In this document: positions 1 to 9,065 of the stretch, in pieces
Layout: each line of letters opens with the position of its first letter
Position numbering within the stretch: the first letter of the stretch is position 1
NCBI RefSeq assembly: GCF_001593385.1
Contig: NZ_LUVZ01000034.1
Coordinates: 186,001-250,000, forward strand
DNA length: 64,000 bases
Direction: 5' to 3'
Source of the DNA: Chryseobacterium cucumeris
Lineage (GTDB): Bacteria > Bacteroidota > Bacteroidia > Flavobacteriales > Weeksellaceae
Notes under the pieces: generated by a model
What the model was told of the DNA's origin: nothing
Databases searched by the model: none
Seen by the model: only the letters and a program-made list of their open reading frames with translations
Position numbers and translations under genes: made by a program

Positions 1-14
1 CTAAAAATTAATGT

Positions 15-395
15 ATGAAAATTAAAAGCCTTGACCATCTTGTTTTAACGGTGGCAGATATTGAAAAGACTATTGCATTTTACACTCATGTTATGGGCTT
101 TGAAGTCGTTACTTTTGGAGAGGACAGAAAAGCACTCATCTTTGGAAATCAAAAGATTAATCTGCATCAGAAAGGATATGAATTGGAGCCTAAAGCAGAG
201 ACTCCAACCTGTGGCTCTGCTGATCTTTGTTTCATTGCAGAGACAGGTCTTCATGAGATAATGGAAGAGCTCAGACAGAAAAATATAGAAATCATTGAAG
301 GGGTTGTAGACAGAACCGGAGCGGTAGGAAAAATCAAATCAGTTTACTTCCGTGATCCGGATTATAATCTTATTGAAGTAAGTAATTATTATTAA
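15..395 (+). CDS. VOC (glyoxalase/bleomycin-resistance fold) family protein
   Basis: The 126-residue product is a single VOC-domain protein. It opens with the family's characteristic start (LDHLVLTVADIEKTIAFY, residues 6-23) and ends with a beta-strand carrying a glutamate (FRDPDYNLIEVSNYY). His8 and the C-terminal Glu are placed like metal ligands of dimeric VOC enzymes. The family includes glyoxalase I, fosfomycin and bleomycin resistance proteins and dioxygenases, so substrate cannot be assigned. A short one-domain form like this is usually annotated only as VOC family protein. It starts near the window edge, so its upstream context is unknown. Family assignment is firm; function is open. 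Confidence 0.88.
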   Translation: MKIKSLDHLVLTVADIEKTIAFYTHVMGFEVVTFGEDRKALIFGNQKINLHQKGYELEPKAETPTCGSADLCFIAETGLHEIMEELRQKNIEIIEGVVDRTGAVGKIKSVYFRDPDYNLIEVSNYY

Positions 396-552
396 CAAAA
401 ACAGCTCTGTATCAGTTTATTACTATCCATTTTTTAGAATTTAATGTTCCTGGATTTCTAAAATACAAAATTGTCAGTATAAAATTCATATAAAATTTGC
501 AAAAACCATTGAGAAAATCTATTTAATCTTTTATATTTCGAATTTAAAGCCT

Positions 553-560
553 TAATTTTG
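553..560 (+). promoter_or_regulatory. Candidate -7 promoter element (TAATTTTG)
   Basis: TAATTTTG matches the Bacteroidetes -7 consensus TAnnTTTG and lies 38 bp before the start of the secreted unknown at 599. The -33 region (TTTCG around 536-540) is only a partial match to TTTG. The 203-bp gap from 396 to 598 holds nothing else recognisable. Confidence 0.45.
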
Positions 561-598
561 CATAGAAATTCAGAAAATTCGGATTCTTTCAACAGGTT

Positions 599-1369
599 AT
601 GTACATGAAAAAAATGATGATCGGGCTTGCTTTGGCCTTATCCATCACTATTTGGGGGCAAAAAACTCCTGCAAAAGCAAACAATCTGACCCCTTACAGC
701 TATCAGACTTTTAACTGTGACAATAAAGGGTATTTTGACTCGGCTAAATATAAAAAAGAAGAAATAGACGGGGTAAATAAACTGTTGTATCAGTTCAATG
801 GCGTGGTATTTGACACCCAACCTGTTTTTAAAATTGCCCAGCTTGAAGAAATCCGTAAAAACAGAGAAACGTATTTACAGGAACTGGAAAAGCAGTATGA
901 AGAAAAGAAAAAGGAACTGTACAGCCTTAAAGTAATTGATCTTCCTCAATGGAAAAAATTAATGGAAGAAACTATTGATTCTTTTGAGAATGAATATCAG
1001 CTTAATAAAGAAGAAATCCTTGCGTATTCTGATCCCACCACACTGAGAAACAGTAAATATTACGATACCTGCAGAGAACAGATTGATGCTATCTCCTCTC
1101 CCGACAGAGAAAAGATGTTTGCAGCATGGAGAGCGTATACTGAACTTAAAAGCAAAAATAATGCTGATCCAAAGGGTGTAATGGCAAGATTTGATGCCAA
1201 AATGAATGACCCTCAAAAAGAAGATTATGCATTAATTGATATGATTGGTCTGGGTTTTCACAACTGTGCCAACAGCAGTTTCAGACAAAAGCGTAATAAT
1301 GAAGAGACCTCTTATAAAGATTTTGATAAGATTTTCACCAAGCTGAAGAGAACTTGTGATCAGCCGTAG
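599..1369 (+). CDS. Secreted protein of unknown function
   Basis: I do not recognise this 256-residue protein. It begins with a typical signal peptide (MKKMMIGLALALSITIWGQ), so it is probably exported to the periplasm or beyond. The Met at 605 gives the more usual MKKMM start and may be the true one. The mature part is mostly charged helix. Residues about 80-130 are Glu/Lys rich (LEKQYEEKKKELYSL) and could form a coiled coil. Three cysteines are spread through the mature part, and there is no lipobox or sorting domain. A terminator follows directly, so it appears to be a single-gene transcript. Confidence 0.7.
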   Translation: MYMKKMMIGLALALSITIWGQKTPAKANNLTPYSYQTFNCDNKGYFDSAKYKKEEIDGVNKLLYQFNGVVFDTQPVFKIAQLEEIRKNRETYLQELEKQYEEKKKELYSLKVIDLPQWKKLMEETIDSFENEYQLNKEEILAYSDPTTLRNSKYYDTCREQIDAISSPDREKMFAAWRAYTELKSKNNADPKGVMARFDAKMNDPQKEDYALIDMIGLGFHNCANSSFRQKRNNEETSYKDFDKIFTKLKRTCDQP

Positions 1370-1414
1370 GCTTATTAAATAGTTTGAAAGATTTAATCCT
1401 AAAAAATAGAATAG

Positions 1415-1443
1415 CAACACTCAGATTGAGTGTTGTTTTTTTA
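1415..1443 (+). terminator. Rho-independent terminator
   Basis: A 9-bp perfect stem CAACACTCA/TGAGTGTTG with a 3-nt loop is followed by a run of T. It sits 46 bp after the stop of the secreted unknown. Confidence 0.85.
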
Positions 1444-1554
1444 TTGGTAAAGTTTCACAGAACGGTTAAGGAATGGTTAAAAGTGGGTTAATGGCTTATG
1501 ATTTCTTTGAGAAAGGCTTCGTTACCTCTATTTTCGTACTTCTAAAACTATTCC

Positions 1555-2451
1555 ATGAAATACATTGTTGCTTTCCTGACGTTGCTACTTTGCATAGCAG
1601 CATCAGCTCAAAAACCTATCTCTGTTCTTCCGTTTTTTCTGGAAAACAATTCTGTGTATGTATATTGTAAAGTCAATAAAACGGACAGTATTAAGTTCCT
1701 TTTTGATACCGGTGCAGATGGCTCTGTCATTAATAGTAATTCTAAGAAAAAGATTCCGCTGAAAATTGACGGAAAGTCTGAGAACAGAGGTTCCAACGGA
1801 GTAAATACTGTAGATTACAGCAGCCACAACACAATACAGTTTGGGAATATTGAGAAAAAAGAAATACGATTTACGCTTATTCCTTATGAATCTGTTCATT
1901 TTGACGGGGTTTTCGGAACGGATCTGATGAAGGGCAAACTCATTGAAATAGATTATCATAGAAATGAAATCCGGTTTTATGACGAAGATGATCTGCTTAT
2001 GGATTTAACAGGATATGAAAAGGTAAAACTTCATATGATCGACAACTACCCTGCTGTAGAAAGCATTATCATGGTCAATGACAAAGAATACTCAGGATTC
2101 TTTGGGCTCGACAGCGGAGCGGATGATGTACTTACGATTGCTTCTCCTTTTGCAAATAAGAATGTTCTGGTAACAGCCATGAAAACAATAGGTAAAGCCA
2201 CAGCACAAGGCTCCGATGGATCTGTATATGAAATGCCTGTTGTTCTTTGCCCAGCTGTTCAATTCGCTCAGAAGTATCTTTATAATCTCCCGGTTACCCT
2301 TTCCGGTTCTACTGAAGGAATTGATTCTACAGAAAAAATGGCGGGATTTTTTGGTAATCAATTTTTAAAAAGGTTCAATACAGTGATTGATTTCAAGAAT
2401 GGATTTATTTATTTTAAACTGAATAAAAATTTGTACTCAGAGTTTAATTAG
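1555..2451 (+). CDS. Secreted retropepsin-like aspartyl protease with two D-T/S-G motifs
   Basis: This 298-residue protein has an N-terminal signal peptide ending around ASAQ (residues 16-19). The first catalytic-type motif is FDTGADGSVI at 50-59, the hallmark of retropepsin-like aspartyl proteases. A second, LDSGADDVL, starts at about residue 185. Single-domain retropepsins carry one such motif and dimerise. Here two related halves seem to lie in one chain, so a pseudo-dimer resembling two-lobed pepsins is possible. GVFGTDLMKG (119-128) and GFFGNQFLKRF near the C-terminus look like the matching flap/core segments of the two halves. The likely location is periplasmic or surface. Substrate is unknown. 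The gene stands alone. Confidence 0.8.
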   Translation: MKYIVAFLTLLLCIAASAQKPISVLPFFLENNSVYVYCKVNKTDSIKFLFDTGADGSVINSNSKKKIPLKIDGKSENRGSNGVNTVDYSSHNTIQFGNIEKKEIRFTLIPYESVHFDGVFGTDLMKGKLIEIDYHRNEIRFYDEDDLLMDLTGYEKVKLHMIDNYPAVESIIMVNDKEYSGFFGLDSGADDVLTIASPFANKNVLVTAMKTIGKATAQGSDGSVYEMPVVLCPAVQFAQKYLYNLPVTLSGSTEGIDSTEKMAGFFGNQFLKRFNTVIDFKNGFIYFKLNKNLYSEFN

Positions 2452-2566
2452 CTGTAAAAGTTAGTTTTACACATTCTACCTTCCTCTACATACTATAAAT
2501 TCAATACAAAAAAACATTCAAATAAATTAATAATGAATAAGTTATGATTTTATGGATTTAATTTCT

Positions 2567-2574
2567 TAATTTTG
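2567..2574 (+). promoter_or_regulatory. Candidate -7 promoter element (TAATTTTG)
   Basis: This is an exact match to TAnnTTTG, 25 bp before the start of the J-domain/KTSC gene. It is the same octamer as the one upstream of 599. Confidence 0.5.
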
Positions 2575-2599
2575 CACCCCGAAAATAAGGATTAGAGAT

Positions 2600-3046
2600 A
2601 TGAAAAAAATTGGTGAACACAGAACACTTCTTGGAGTTGATAAAAACGTTACTTTAAGAGAATTAAAGACGATTTACAGAAATGTGATGAAAGATACCCA
2701 TCCTGACAAATTCATTAATGATGAAGCAGGAAAACAGGAAGCAGAAGAAAAAAGCAAGTCTGTGATTGAAGCCTACCACTTTTTGGTAAGTATTAATCCT
2801 GAAACACAGGAAAAATATAAAGAAGAATATACTGAAACCATTACAAAATCTAATATTCAGGATTTCTATCTGGAGAAATCAATTTTAACCGTTCAGCACT
2901 TAAACGGAAATATGTATGAATATATGGGGGTTCCAAGAAATACCTATATCAAAATGATCAATGCTGATTCACCAAGCCGTTTTGCAAGAAGACATATCTA
3001 CGGAAACTTCGTTTACAGAAAATCCGGAGAGGCTATGGCAGATTAA
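2600..3046 (+). CDS. J-domain and KTSC-domain protein
   Basis: The 148-residue protein has two parts. Residues 1 to about 70 form a short J-domain with the invariant HPD at 34-36 (MKDTHPDKF), which in known J-proteins stimulates Hsp70 (DnaK) ATPase. Residues from about 100 onward resemble the KTSC domain (YEYMGVPRNTYIKMINADSP, then GNFVYRK), a small RNA/DNA-associated fold also found fused to lysyl-tRNA synthetases. This pairing is common in Flavobacteriia. No signal peptide is present, so it is cytosolic. A role as a targeting co-chaperone is inferred. It has its own promoter and terminator. Confidence 0.85.
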   Translation: MKKIGEHRTLLGVDKNVTLRELKTIYRNVMKDTHPDKFINDEAGKQEAEEKSKSVIEAYHFLVSINPETQEKYKEEYTETITKSNIQDFYLEKSILTVQHLNGNMYEYMGVPRNTYIKMINADSPSRFARRHIYGNFVYRKSGEAMAD

Positions 3047-3068
3047 TTTTTTCTACAACAATATAGAA

Positions 3069-3099
3069 GAGCTTCCAGTTTTACTGGAAGCTTTTTTGT
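3069..3099 (+). terminator. Rho-independent terminator
   Basis: Stem GCTTCCAG/CTGGAAGC with a 5-nt loop is followed by TTTTTT, 22 bp after the J-domain/KTSC gene. Confidence 0.88.
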
Positions 3100-3114
3100 T
3101 GCCCAAACCGGATG

Positions 3115-3276
3115 TTATGTTTTGGCTAAAGCCAATATTGGCTGTTATAAATTTAAGCGGGCTAAAGCCCACTCCTATTGAATATTTTCTTAATGTACAA
3201 TAATCATCAATAGAAATGGGCTTTAGCCCATTTACAATAATAAAAATCATACAATGGCTTTAGCCAAAACCTATAT
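3115..3276. repeat. Inverted pair of a palindromic repeat unit (REP/BIME-like)
   Basis: Two copies of a roughly 72-bp unit lie head to head (3115-3186 forward, 3203-3275 reverse). Each unit holds two small palindromes: TTTTGGCTAAAGCCA and, about 25 bp later, GGGCTAAAGCCCA, followed by TCTATTGA or TCCTATTGA. The spacers between palindromes differ between copies while the palindromic boxes are kept. A third unit lies at 14155-14223. The element sits in the gap between convergent genes. Nothing in it codes for protein. Confidence 0.8.
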
Positions 3277-3303
3277 AACTAAATTTTAAATCATCAAATA
3301 TCA

Positions 3304-3336
3304 ACAAAAAAGCGCCTCAGAAGATCTGAGGCGCTT
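3304..3336 (-). terminator. Rho-independent terminator of the efflux operon
   Basis: Stem AGCGCCTCAG/CTGAGGCGCT with a 5-nt loop. Read on the minus strand it is followed by a six-T run, and it lies just past the stop of the RND pump gene. Confidence 0.88.
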
Positions 3337-3357
3337 TCGGTTAATTAAAGGTTTAAT

Positions 3358-6300
3358 TTATTTATCCAAATGCTTCGGAGTAAATCCGTCTTCATTTAGC
3401 TCTCTGTGTACGTAATCTGCTTTCATTTCAGCTTCATAGTCTACTTTAGTATCTTTACCCATTCTTCTTAGAACGGAGTCAAATAAAGAGTATACTACCG
3501 GTACAATGATCAATGTAAGGAATAGTGATGATGTCAAACCACCGATTACTACCCATGCAAGACCTTTGTTCATCTCAGCTCCGGCCCCTGTTGCCAATGC
3601 GATCGGTAACATACCGAAGATCATCGCAATGGTAGTCATCAGGATCGGACGAAGACGGGCGTGGTTGGCTTGTACCAAGGCATCGTGCGTGTTTGCTCCG
3701 GCTGCTTTTCTTGCATTCGTAAAGTCAACGATAAGGATCGCGTTCTTCGCTACCAGACCAATCAACATGATCATCCCTAACATGGTAAAGATGTTCAGTG
3801 AGTTGGCAGTTAAGGCAAGGATTACCATTACCCCGATCATCGCTAGCGGGATTGAGAACAATACCACGAAAGGATATACAAAACTGTCATATAGTGAAAC
3901 CATTACCAGGTATACCAATACAATAGCAGCCAATAATGCAATTCCTAACGTACCGAAACCTTCCTGCTGGTTTTCCATATCTCCACTCCAGATGTAATCT
4001 ACACCTACAGGTTTTTTGGTGCTGTTCATGAACTGGTTTGCCCACTCATTAGCTACGTCACCTACCGGTCTACCAACAGCTTTCGCTCTTACTTTTACGG
4101 AAGGAGACTTATCTCTACGTTCAAGCAAACTTGGTCCTGAACCCATTTCCACGTTAGCAAACTGGCTTAAACGAACCTGCTGTCCCTGAGGGTTTGTAAA
4201 CATAAGGTTTTTAACGTCATCAATAGACTGTCTGTTCACATCTCCGAAACGGATATTGATGTCATATTCATATTCTCCGGCTCTGAATTTTCCGTCAGTA
4301 TTTCCGTTGAACGCGGTCTGCATCGTCTGTCCTACACTTGAAAGGTTTAAACCTAAAGCAGACATTTTATCTCTGTCAATACTTACCTGAACTTCCGGGC
4401 TACCTGTATCTGTTGACAATTCTGCATCTACTGCTCCAGGAACTTTTTTCAACAGCTCAAGGATTCTTGTTGCTTCTTTTACCGCGGTAGCGTTATCCGG
4501 AGCGGTTACAACCATTTCAATAGGAGCATTTTCAGCACCCATGATACCGATTGGAGCTGTTTTAAACTCAACTCCTGTGAATTTCTCTTCCAGCTGTCTT
4601 TTTATTTTTGCAGCTTTGATATTGGTACTTTCAGAACGTTCAGACTTATCTGTTAAGTTCACCTGAACCTCGGATTGGTAAGTAGTTGCCTGAGCTCCAC
4701 CAAAACCTGTAGACTGCTGTCCTACTGTTGTGATAAGATCTACAACATCTTTATCATTTCTTAAGAATTTCTCAACATCTAATGTTAATTGGTTTGTCTT
4801 TTCAACGGTTGCATCTTTTGACAATTCCATTTGTACCAGGAACTGACCACGGTCAATTGGCGGGAAGAACTCACCTCCAATGAACCCGAATGCTACCAGC
4901 ATGAATGAACTGATTAAAACAATAAATGTAATCACTACAGTTGAAATTCTTCTTAATGTCGTTTTCAGACACCATTCAAGAATTCCTGTGATCCAGTGTG
5001 TAAACTTGTCAATTAATCCTTCAAACCAAAGAATGAATTTCTCAAACCAGTTTTTACCTGTTAAATGTTCCAGTTTACCGAATCTTGATGATAACCAAGG
5101 AATGATGGTAAATGAAGCCAATAATGATAACAAGGTGGCAATAACTACCGTGACGCAGAACTGTGCCAGGATGTTGGCTACAAGACCTGAACTCATCGCA
5201 ATCGGTAAGAATACCACCACAATTACCAAGGTAATCGCAGCAACGGTAAATCCGATCTCTGAAGCTCCGTCATACGCAGCTCTGATCTTACTTTTCCCCA
5301 TCTCCATGTGACGGTAAATGTTTTCCAGAACTACAATCGCGTCATCCACCAGGATACCTACCACAAGGGATAGTCCCAGTAAACTCATTAAGTTCAAAGT
5401 ATATCCCATAAGGTTCATTCCGATGAACGCTGCCACCAATGAAGCCGGGATAGAAACCATTACGATGAATGCGTTTCTGATACTGTGAAGGAATAGTAAC
5501 ATTACAATTGCCACGAGGATAATCGCTAAAAATAAGTCGAAAATAACGTGGTTGGCTGATTCAAGGGTAAATTCTGTCGTATCGTTTACGATTTTCACTT
5601 TTACTCCCTGAACTTTATAAGCTTCTTCTACTGTTTTAATTGTTTTCTGAACACTTTCAGATACTGCTACCGCATTGGCATCAGATTGTTTCTTAACCTG
5701 CATCAAAATCGTAGGAAACTGATTGAATCTCGCTACTTTTTCAACATCTTTCTGAGAGTCGAAAACTGTTGCGATATCAGATAAACGTACCTGAGCTCCA
5801 TTTTTATTGGAAACAACAAGGTTGTTCATTTCCTCTGTAGATTTATACTTTCCTGAAAGTCTGATCGTAGATTTTGTAGTTCTCGTTTTCAAACTTCCTG
5901 TAGGGAAATCTAAGTTTGATGAAAGAATGGCCTGTTGCACGTCTCCGATTGAAAGTCCGTACCCCTGTAATTTTTTCTCATCAAGATTTACCTGAATCTC
6001 TCTCTCCTGTCCACCTACAAGGTCCACCTGAGCTACCCCATTTACACGGGAGAAAATAGGTTCAATCTTTTTATCCAATAAGTCATAAAGGTCCTTACTG
6101 TTCAGTTTATCCGATGAAATACTCATCGTGATAATCGGTAAATCATCTAAGGAGAATTTGTTCAGAGACGGTGCTTTTACATCTTCCGGAAGGTCTGCCA
6201 GAATCGCATTTACCTTTCTCTGCGCATCATTTAAAGCGTAGTCTACATCGGCTCCATCGTTCAGCTGAACCATGATTACGGATAAGCTTTCGTATGAAGA

Positions 6301-6546
6301 AGATTCTACTTTTTTAACGTTTTCCAAAGAACCTACGGCATCTTCAATCTTTCGGGTCACGGAGGTTTCCACCTCTGCAGGCGAAGCTCCAGGATAGACC
6401 GTAGAAATGGTTACCATGTTGGTTTCAAACTTTGGAATCAATTCGTATCCCATGAGCGTATAACTCAGGATACCTCCCAACGTCAGAATTGTAAATAATA
6501 CAATTACCAGCGAGGGTCTTTTGATCGATATTTCTGCTAACTTCAT
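3358..6546 (-). CDS. RND efflux transporter permease (AcrB/HAE1-like)
   Basis: The 1062-residue protein has the length and repeated layout of hydrophobe/amphiphile efflux pumps. It begins with MKLAEISIKRPSLVIVLFTI leading into TM1, and has two large periplasmic loops and about twelve membrane segments. TM4 carries the paired aspartates in VVGILVDDAIVVLENIYR, and the second half has LIGLVAKNAILIVDF with the conserved lysine; these are the proton-relay residues of HAE-type pumps. Metal pumps of the CzcA type usually differ here. It would form the inner-membrane trimer of a tripartite drug exporter with the adaptor and TolC protein encoded just upstream. The gap to the adaptor is 7 bp. Exported substrate is unknown. 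Confidence 0.96.
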   Translation of the reverse strand: MKLAEISIKRPSLVIVLFTILTLGGILSYTLMGYELIPKFETNMVTISTVYPGASPAEVETSVTRKIEDAVGSLENVKKVESSSYESLSVIMVQLNDGADVDYALNDAQRKVNAILADLPEDVKAPSLNKFSLDDLPIITMSISSDKLNSKDLYDLLDKKIEPIFSRVNGVAQVDLVGGQEREIQVNLDEKKLQGYGLSIGDVQQAILSSNLDFPTGSLKTRTTKSTIRLSGKYKSTEEMNNLVVSNKNGAQVRLSDIATVFDSQKDVEKVARFNQFPTILMQVKKQSDANAVAVSESVQKTIKTVEEAYKVQGVKVKIVNDTTEFTLESANHVIFDLFLAIILVAIVMLLFLHSIRNAFIVMVSIPASLVAAFIGMNLMGYTLNLMSLLGLSLVVGILVDDAIVVLENIYRHMEMGKSKIRAAYDGASEIGFTVAAITLVIVVVFLPIAMSSGLVANILAQFCVTVVIATLLSLLASFTIIPWLSSRFGKLEHLTGKNWFEKFILWFEGLIDKFTHWITGILEWCLKTTLRRISTVVITFIVLISSFMLVAFGFIGGEFFPPIDRGQFLVQMELSKDATVEKTNQLTLDVEKFLRNDKDVVDLITTVGQQSTGFGGAQATTYQSEVQVNLTDKSERSESTNIKAAKIKRQLEEKFTGVEFKTAPIGIMGAENAPIEMVVTAPDNATAVKEATRILELLKKVPGAVDAELSTDTGSPEVQVSIDRDKMSALGLNLSSVGQTMQTAFNGNTDGKFRAGEYEYDINIRFGDVNRQSIDDVKNLMFTNPQGQQVRLSQFANVEMGSGPSLLERRDKSPSVKVRAKAVGRPVGDVANEWANQFMNSTKKPVGVDYIWSGDMENQQEGFGTLGIALLAAIVLVYLVMVSLYDSFVYPFVVLFSIPLAMIGVMVILALTANSLNIFTMLGMIMLIGLVAKNAILIVDFTNARKAAGANTHDALVQANHARLRPILMTTIAMIFGMLPIALATGAGAEMNKGLAWVVIGGLTSSLFLTLIIVPVVYSLFDSVLRRMGKDTKVDYEAEMKADYVHRELNEDGFTPKHLDK

Positions 6547-6553
6547 AGATCTG

Positions 6554-7615
6554 CTACTTTATAATGTTCACTTTAGATCCGTTGTCCAGGTTGATCTGTC
6601 CGCTGGTAACCACCTGCTCTCCTCCATTCAATCCGCTTAAAATCTGAACTTTATCTCCGTAAACTTTTCCGATGGTTACTTTGATCAATTTAGCAACACC
6701 ATTCTGGACAACGAATAATTGTCCTGAGCTTACTCCGTTAACAAAGGCTTCTGCAGGAACGGTCAGCATATTCTGAGTTTCTGCGCCATTGTTTGTACTG
6801 AATTTAGCCGTTGCATACATACCAGCCTTAAGGTTTCCTCTGTTTTGTACTTCAATTTCAACAGGGAAATTAAGAGAAGCATCACTTTTAGGAGCGATGA
6901 AAGTAATTCTACCTACGAAAGAATCTTCCGGAAGAACATTTACTTTAATCGGAACTTCCTGACCTAACTGGATTTTTCCGATCTGGCTTTCATCTACCAA
7001 AACAGATAGTTTCAGACTGTTGATATTAACGATTTCAAACATCGATGTTCCAGGAGAAACCACCGTTCCGGGCTCAACCATTTTCTTGTTGATGGTACCG
7101 CTGATTCCTGCACGGATGCTTGTATCATTTACTTTTACACCTTGTGCTCTTACTGCAGCCTGAGCATTTTTCAGCTGTAGTCTTGAGTTGTCAAGCTGTT
7201 GTTTTGTAACTCCGCCTGTTTTATATGCGTTCTCATAGCGTTGGTTATCAATAATAGCATTCTGTAGATTGTTCTGAGCCTGGGTAACATCCACTTCGAT
7301 AGCATCTTTTTTGATCGTTGCCAAAACCTGTCCTGCTCCTACCCTTGAACCCTCTTTTACCAGAACGCTTACGATACGTCCTGATATTTCAGAAGACTGG
7401 TTCATTTCCTGCTTAGGAATAAAAGTTCCGTTGGCTGAGTAGTCTGTATCAATATTTTCTCTTGTAACGGTTACAATATTAACATTGATCTTATCTACCT
7501 GCTTGGCAACTTCTTTTACTTCCTGCGTCTGTTTTTCTTTGTTACCGGCAATCTTGTAAGCGGCTAAACCAACCAGTACAGCTGCTACGATGATATATAT
7601 TAAAGTTTTTTTCAT
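6554..7615 (-). CDS. RND efflux periplasmic adaptor (HlyD/AcrA family)
   Basis: This 353-residue protein has an N-terminal membrane anchor (LIYIIVAAVLVGLAAYKI). A lipoyl/barrel-sandwich half-motif follows (SGRIVSVLVKEGSRVGAGQV), then a helical hairpin with QAQNNLQNAIIDNQRYENAY. The second lipoyl half is RAGISGTINKKMVEPGTVV, followed by beta-barrel and membrane-proximal domains. It bridges the inner-membrane pump and the outer-membrane channel. It has no lipobox cysteine, so the transmembrane anchor probably holds it. It lies 9 bp from the TolC gene and 7 bp from the pump, clearly in one operon. Confidence 0.95.
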   Translation of the reverse strand: MKKTLIYIIVAAVLVGLAAYKIAGNKEKQTQEVKEVAKQVDKINVNIVTVTRENIDTDYSANGTFIPKQEMNQSSEISGRIVSVLVKEGSRVGAGQVLATIKKDAIEVDVTQAQNNLQNAIIDNQRYENAYKTGGVTKQQLDNSRLQLKNAQAAVRAQGVKVNDTSIRAGISGTINKKMVEPGTVVSPGTSMFEIVNINSLKLSVLVDESQIGKIQLGQEVPIKVNVLPEDSFVGRITFIAPKSDASLNFPVEIEVQNRGNLKAGMYATAKFSTNNGAETQNMLTVPAEAFVNGVSSGQLFVVQNGVAKLIKVTIGKVYGDKVQILSGLNGGEQVVTSGQINLDNGSKVNIIK

Positions 7616-7624
7616 TTTAGTTTA

Positions 7625-8977
7625 TTATAAGTTTTGTAGTGTGTTTAGTTCACCCTTAGCTTTTATCAGCTTGATCTCTGCCTGTTTATAATCCAGCAAT
7701 GCATTGGAATAGTTCTGTTTTGCCTGCGTAAGAGCATTTTCAGAATCCAGCACTTCCGTAAGTGTTGCCAATCCATACTGGTAGTTTGACTGGGTATTTT
7801 TCTGAACTCTTTCTGCCAGTCCTACATTATCTTTCATGCTTTCGAGATTGATCAATGCATTTTCCATATTGGTAACGGCATTTTTATAATCTAAACTTAA
7901 GCTCAGCTGAGTGTTTTCAATATCAACATCAAGATCCTGAATATCTATTTCTGCCTGGTTGATTTTCGCTTTGGTAGCTCCACCCGTGAAAATAGGAATA
8001 TTGACATTCAAACCAATTGCTGAAAAATCGCTCCAGAGAACGCCTTTACTAAGGCCATTGGTCAATGGGAATTTGGCTCCGTTAGCTCCCCATCCGTAGT
8101 TCGCCGTAAGATTTACTGATGGATAAAGATAAGCTTCAGTCGCTTTTTTATTGAAAACCAAAAGTTCCCTGTTTTTATTTAAAACTTTAAGCTCTGTACG
8201 ATCATTAAGATTTACGTTGCTCGCAATCAGCTCAGGTTTTGGTTCGATTTGTTTTTCTTCAAGCTCGATGTCTGTAGAAATCGGGATTCCCATATAAAAC
8301 TTAAGGGCATTTTTTGAAAGTTCAACAGAGTTGATTAAAGCCTGCTTGTTGGAACCGATATTGGTGAGCTGAACATTGGTTCTGTCCAAATCGATTGCTT
8401 TTGCCAAACCGTTATCAACCAAACTTTTAATAACATTTCTTACTTTTTCAGTATTGGCATAGCTGGCTGTTACCGTTTTAAGGTTTTCCTCCTGTACGAA
8501 CACCTGATAATAAGCTGTTGCAACATTTTCAATAATCTGTTCATTGGTTAACTGAGCATTCAGTACATAGAACTCTCTAGTTGATTTTGCAGCTTTCAAT
8601 CCTGTAAAGACTCTCTGATCAAAAATCGCCTGCTGAAGTTGTACAGAAGCTGTTGAACCCCAAGGCTGCCCAAACTGAGCTCTGATTTTCTCACCTCCAA
8701 ATTCCAGCAAAGATTCCTGAATAATCGGATTATAGGTTAAACCTGCCGTAGCACTGACCTGAGGAAGGGCACCGGCTCTGGCTTCATCAATCTTGTATTC
8801 GGCTTTTTTCACCTGTAAAGCAGCTTTTTTAGCTTCTGCTTTATTTTGAAGTGCCTGTTTAATAGCTTCCTGCAGGGAAACCTGCTGCTGGGCAGACATC
8901 AGTGTTGAGCCGAAAATCATAAATGCTGAAGCTATCCCAATTTTTAGCTTTGTAGCAGTTATACGTTTTCTATTCAT
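7625..8977 (-). CDS. TolC family outer-membrane efflux protein
   Basis: The 450-residue protein starts with a signal peptide (IGIASAFMIFGSTLMSAQQ). Two similar halves follow, with the outer-membrane efflux protein repeats: ALQNKAEAKKAALQVKKAEY in the first and NTQSNYQYGLATLTEVLDSE in the second. The latter is the classic periplasmic-helix turn. It would form the trimeric outer-membrane channel. It is the first structural gene after tetR, with an 88-bp gap in between that could hold a second promoter; I see no convincing -7 box there. Confidence 0.94.
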   Translation of the reverse strand: MNRKRITATKLKIGIASAFMIFGSTLMSAQQQVSLQEAIKQALQNKAEAKKAALQVKKAEYKIDEARAGALPQVSATAGLTYNPIIQESLLEFGGEKIRAQFGQPWGSTASVQLQQAIFDQRVFTGLKAAKSTREFYVLNAQLTNEQIIENVATAYYQVFVQEENLKTVTASYANTEKVRNVIKSLVDNGLAKAIDLDRTNVQLTNIGSNKQALINSVELSKNALKFYMGIPISTDIELEEKQIEPKPELIASNVNLNDRTELKVLNKNRELLVFNKKATEAYLYPSVNLTANYGWGANGAKFPLTNGLSKGVLWSDFSAIGLNVNIPIFTGGATKAKINQAEIDIQDLDVDIENTQLSLSLDYKNAVTNMENALINLESMKDNVGLAERVQKNTQSNYQYGLATLTEVLDSENALTQAKQNYSNALLDYKQAEIKLIKAKGELNTLQNL

Positions 8978-9065
8978 AATTTTATACTTCGTTTATTTTT
9001 TATTTAATTTTCATTCATTATTTATTTCTATTTGACGAATCATTTTCAGAAATACTTTAGTTTTT

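Noticed and set aside
2453..2470. GTAAAA/TTTTAC hairpin after the aspartyl protease
   Set aside because: Short AT-only stem without a T-run; too weak to call a terminator.
4880..5311. Open frame of 143 codons on the plus strand opposite the RND pump gene
   Set aside because: It lies wholly inside a strongly supported gene on the other strand and its product has no family features.
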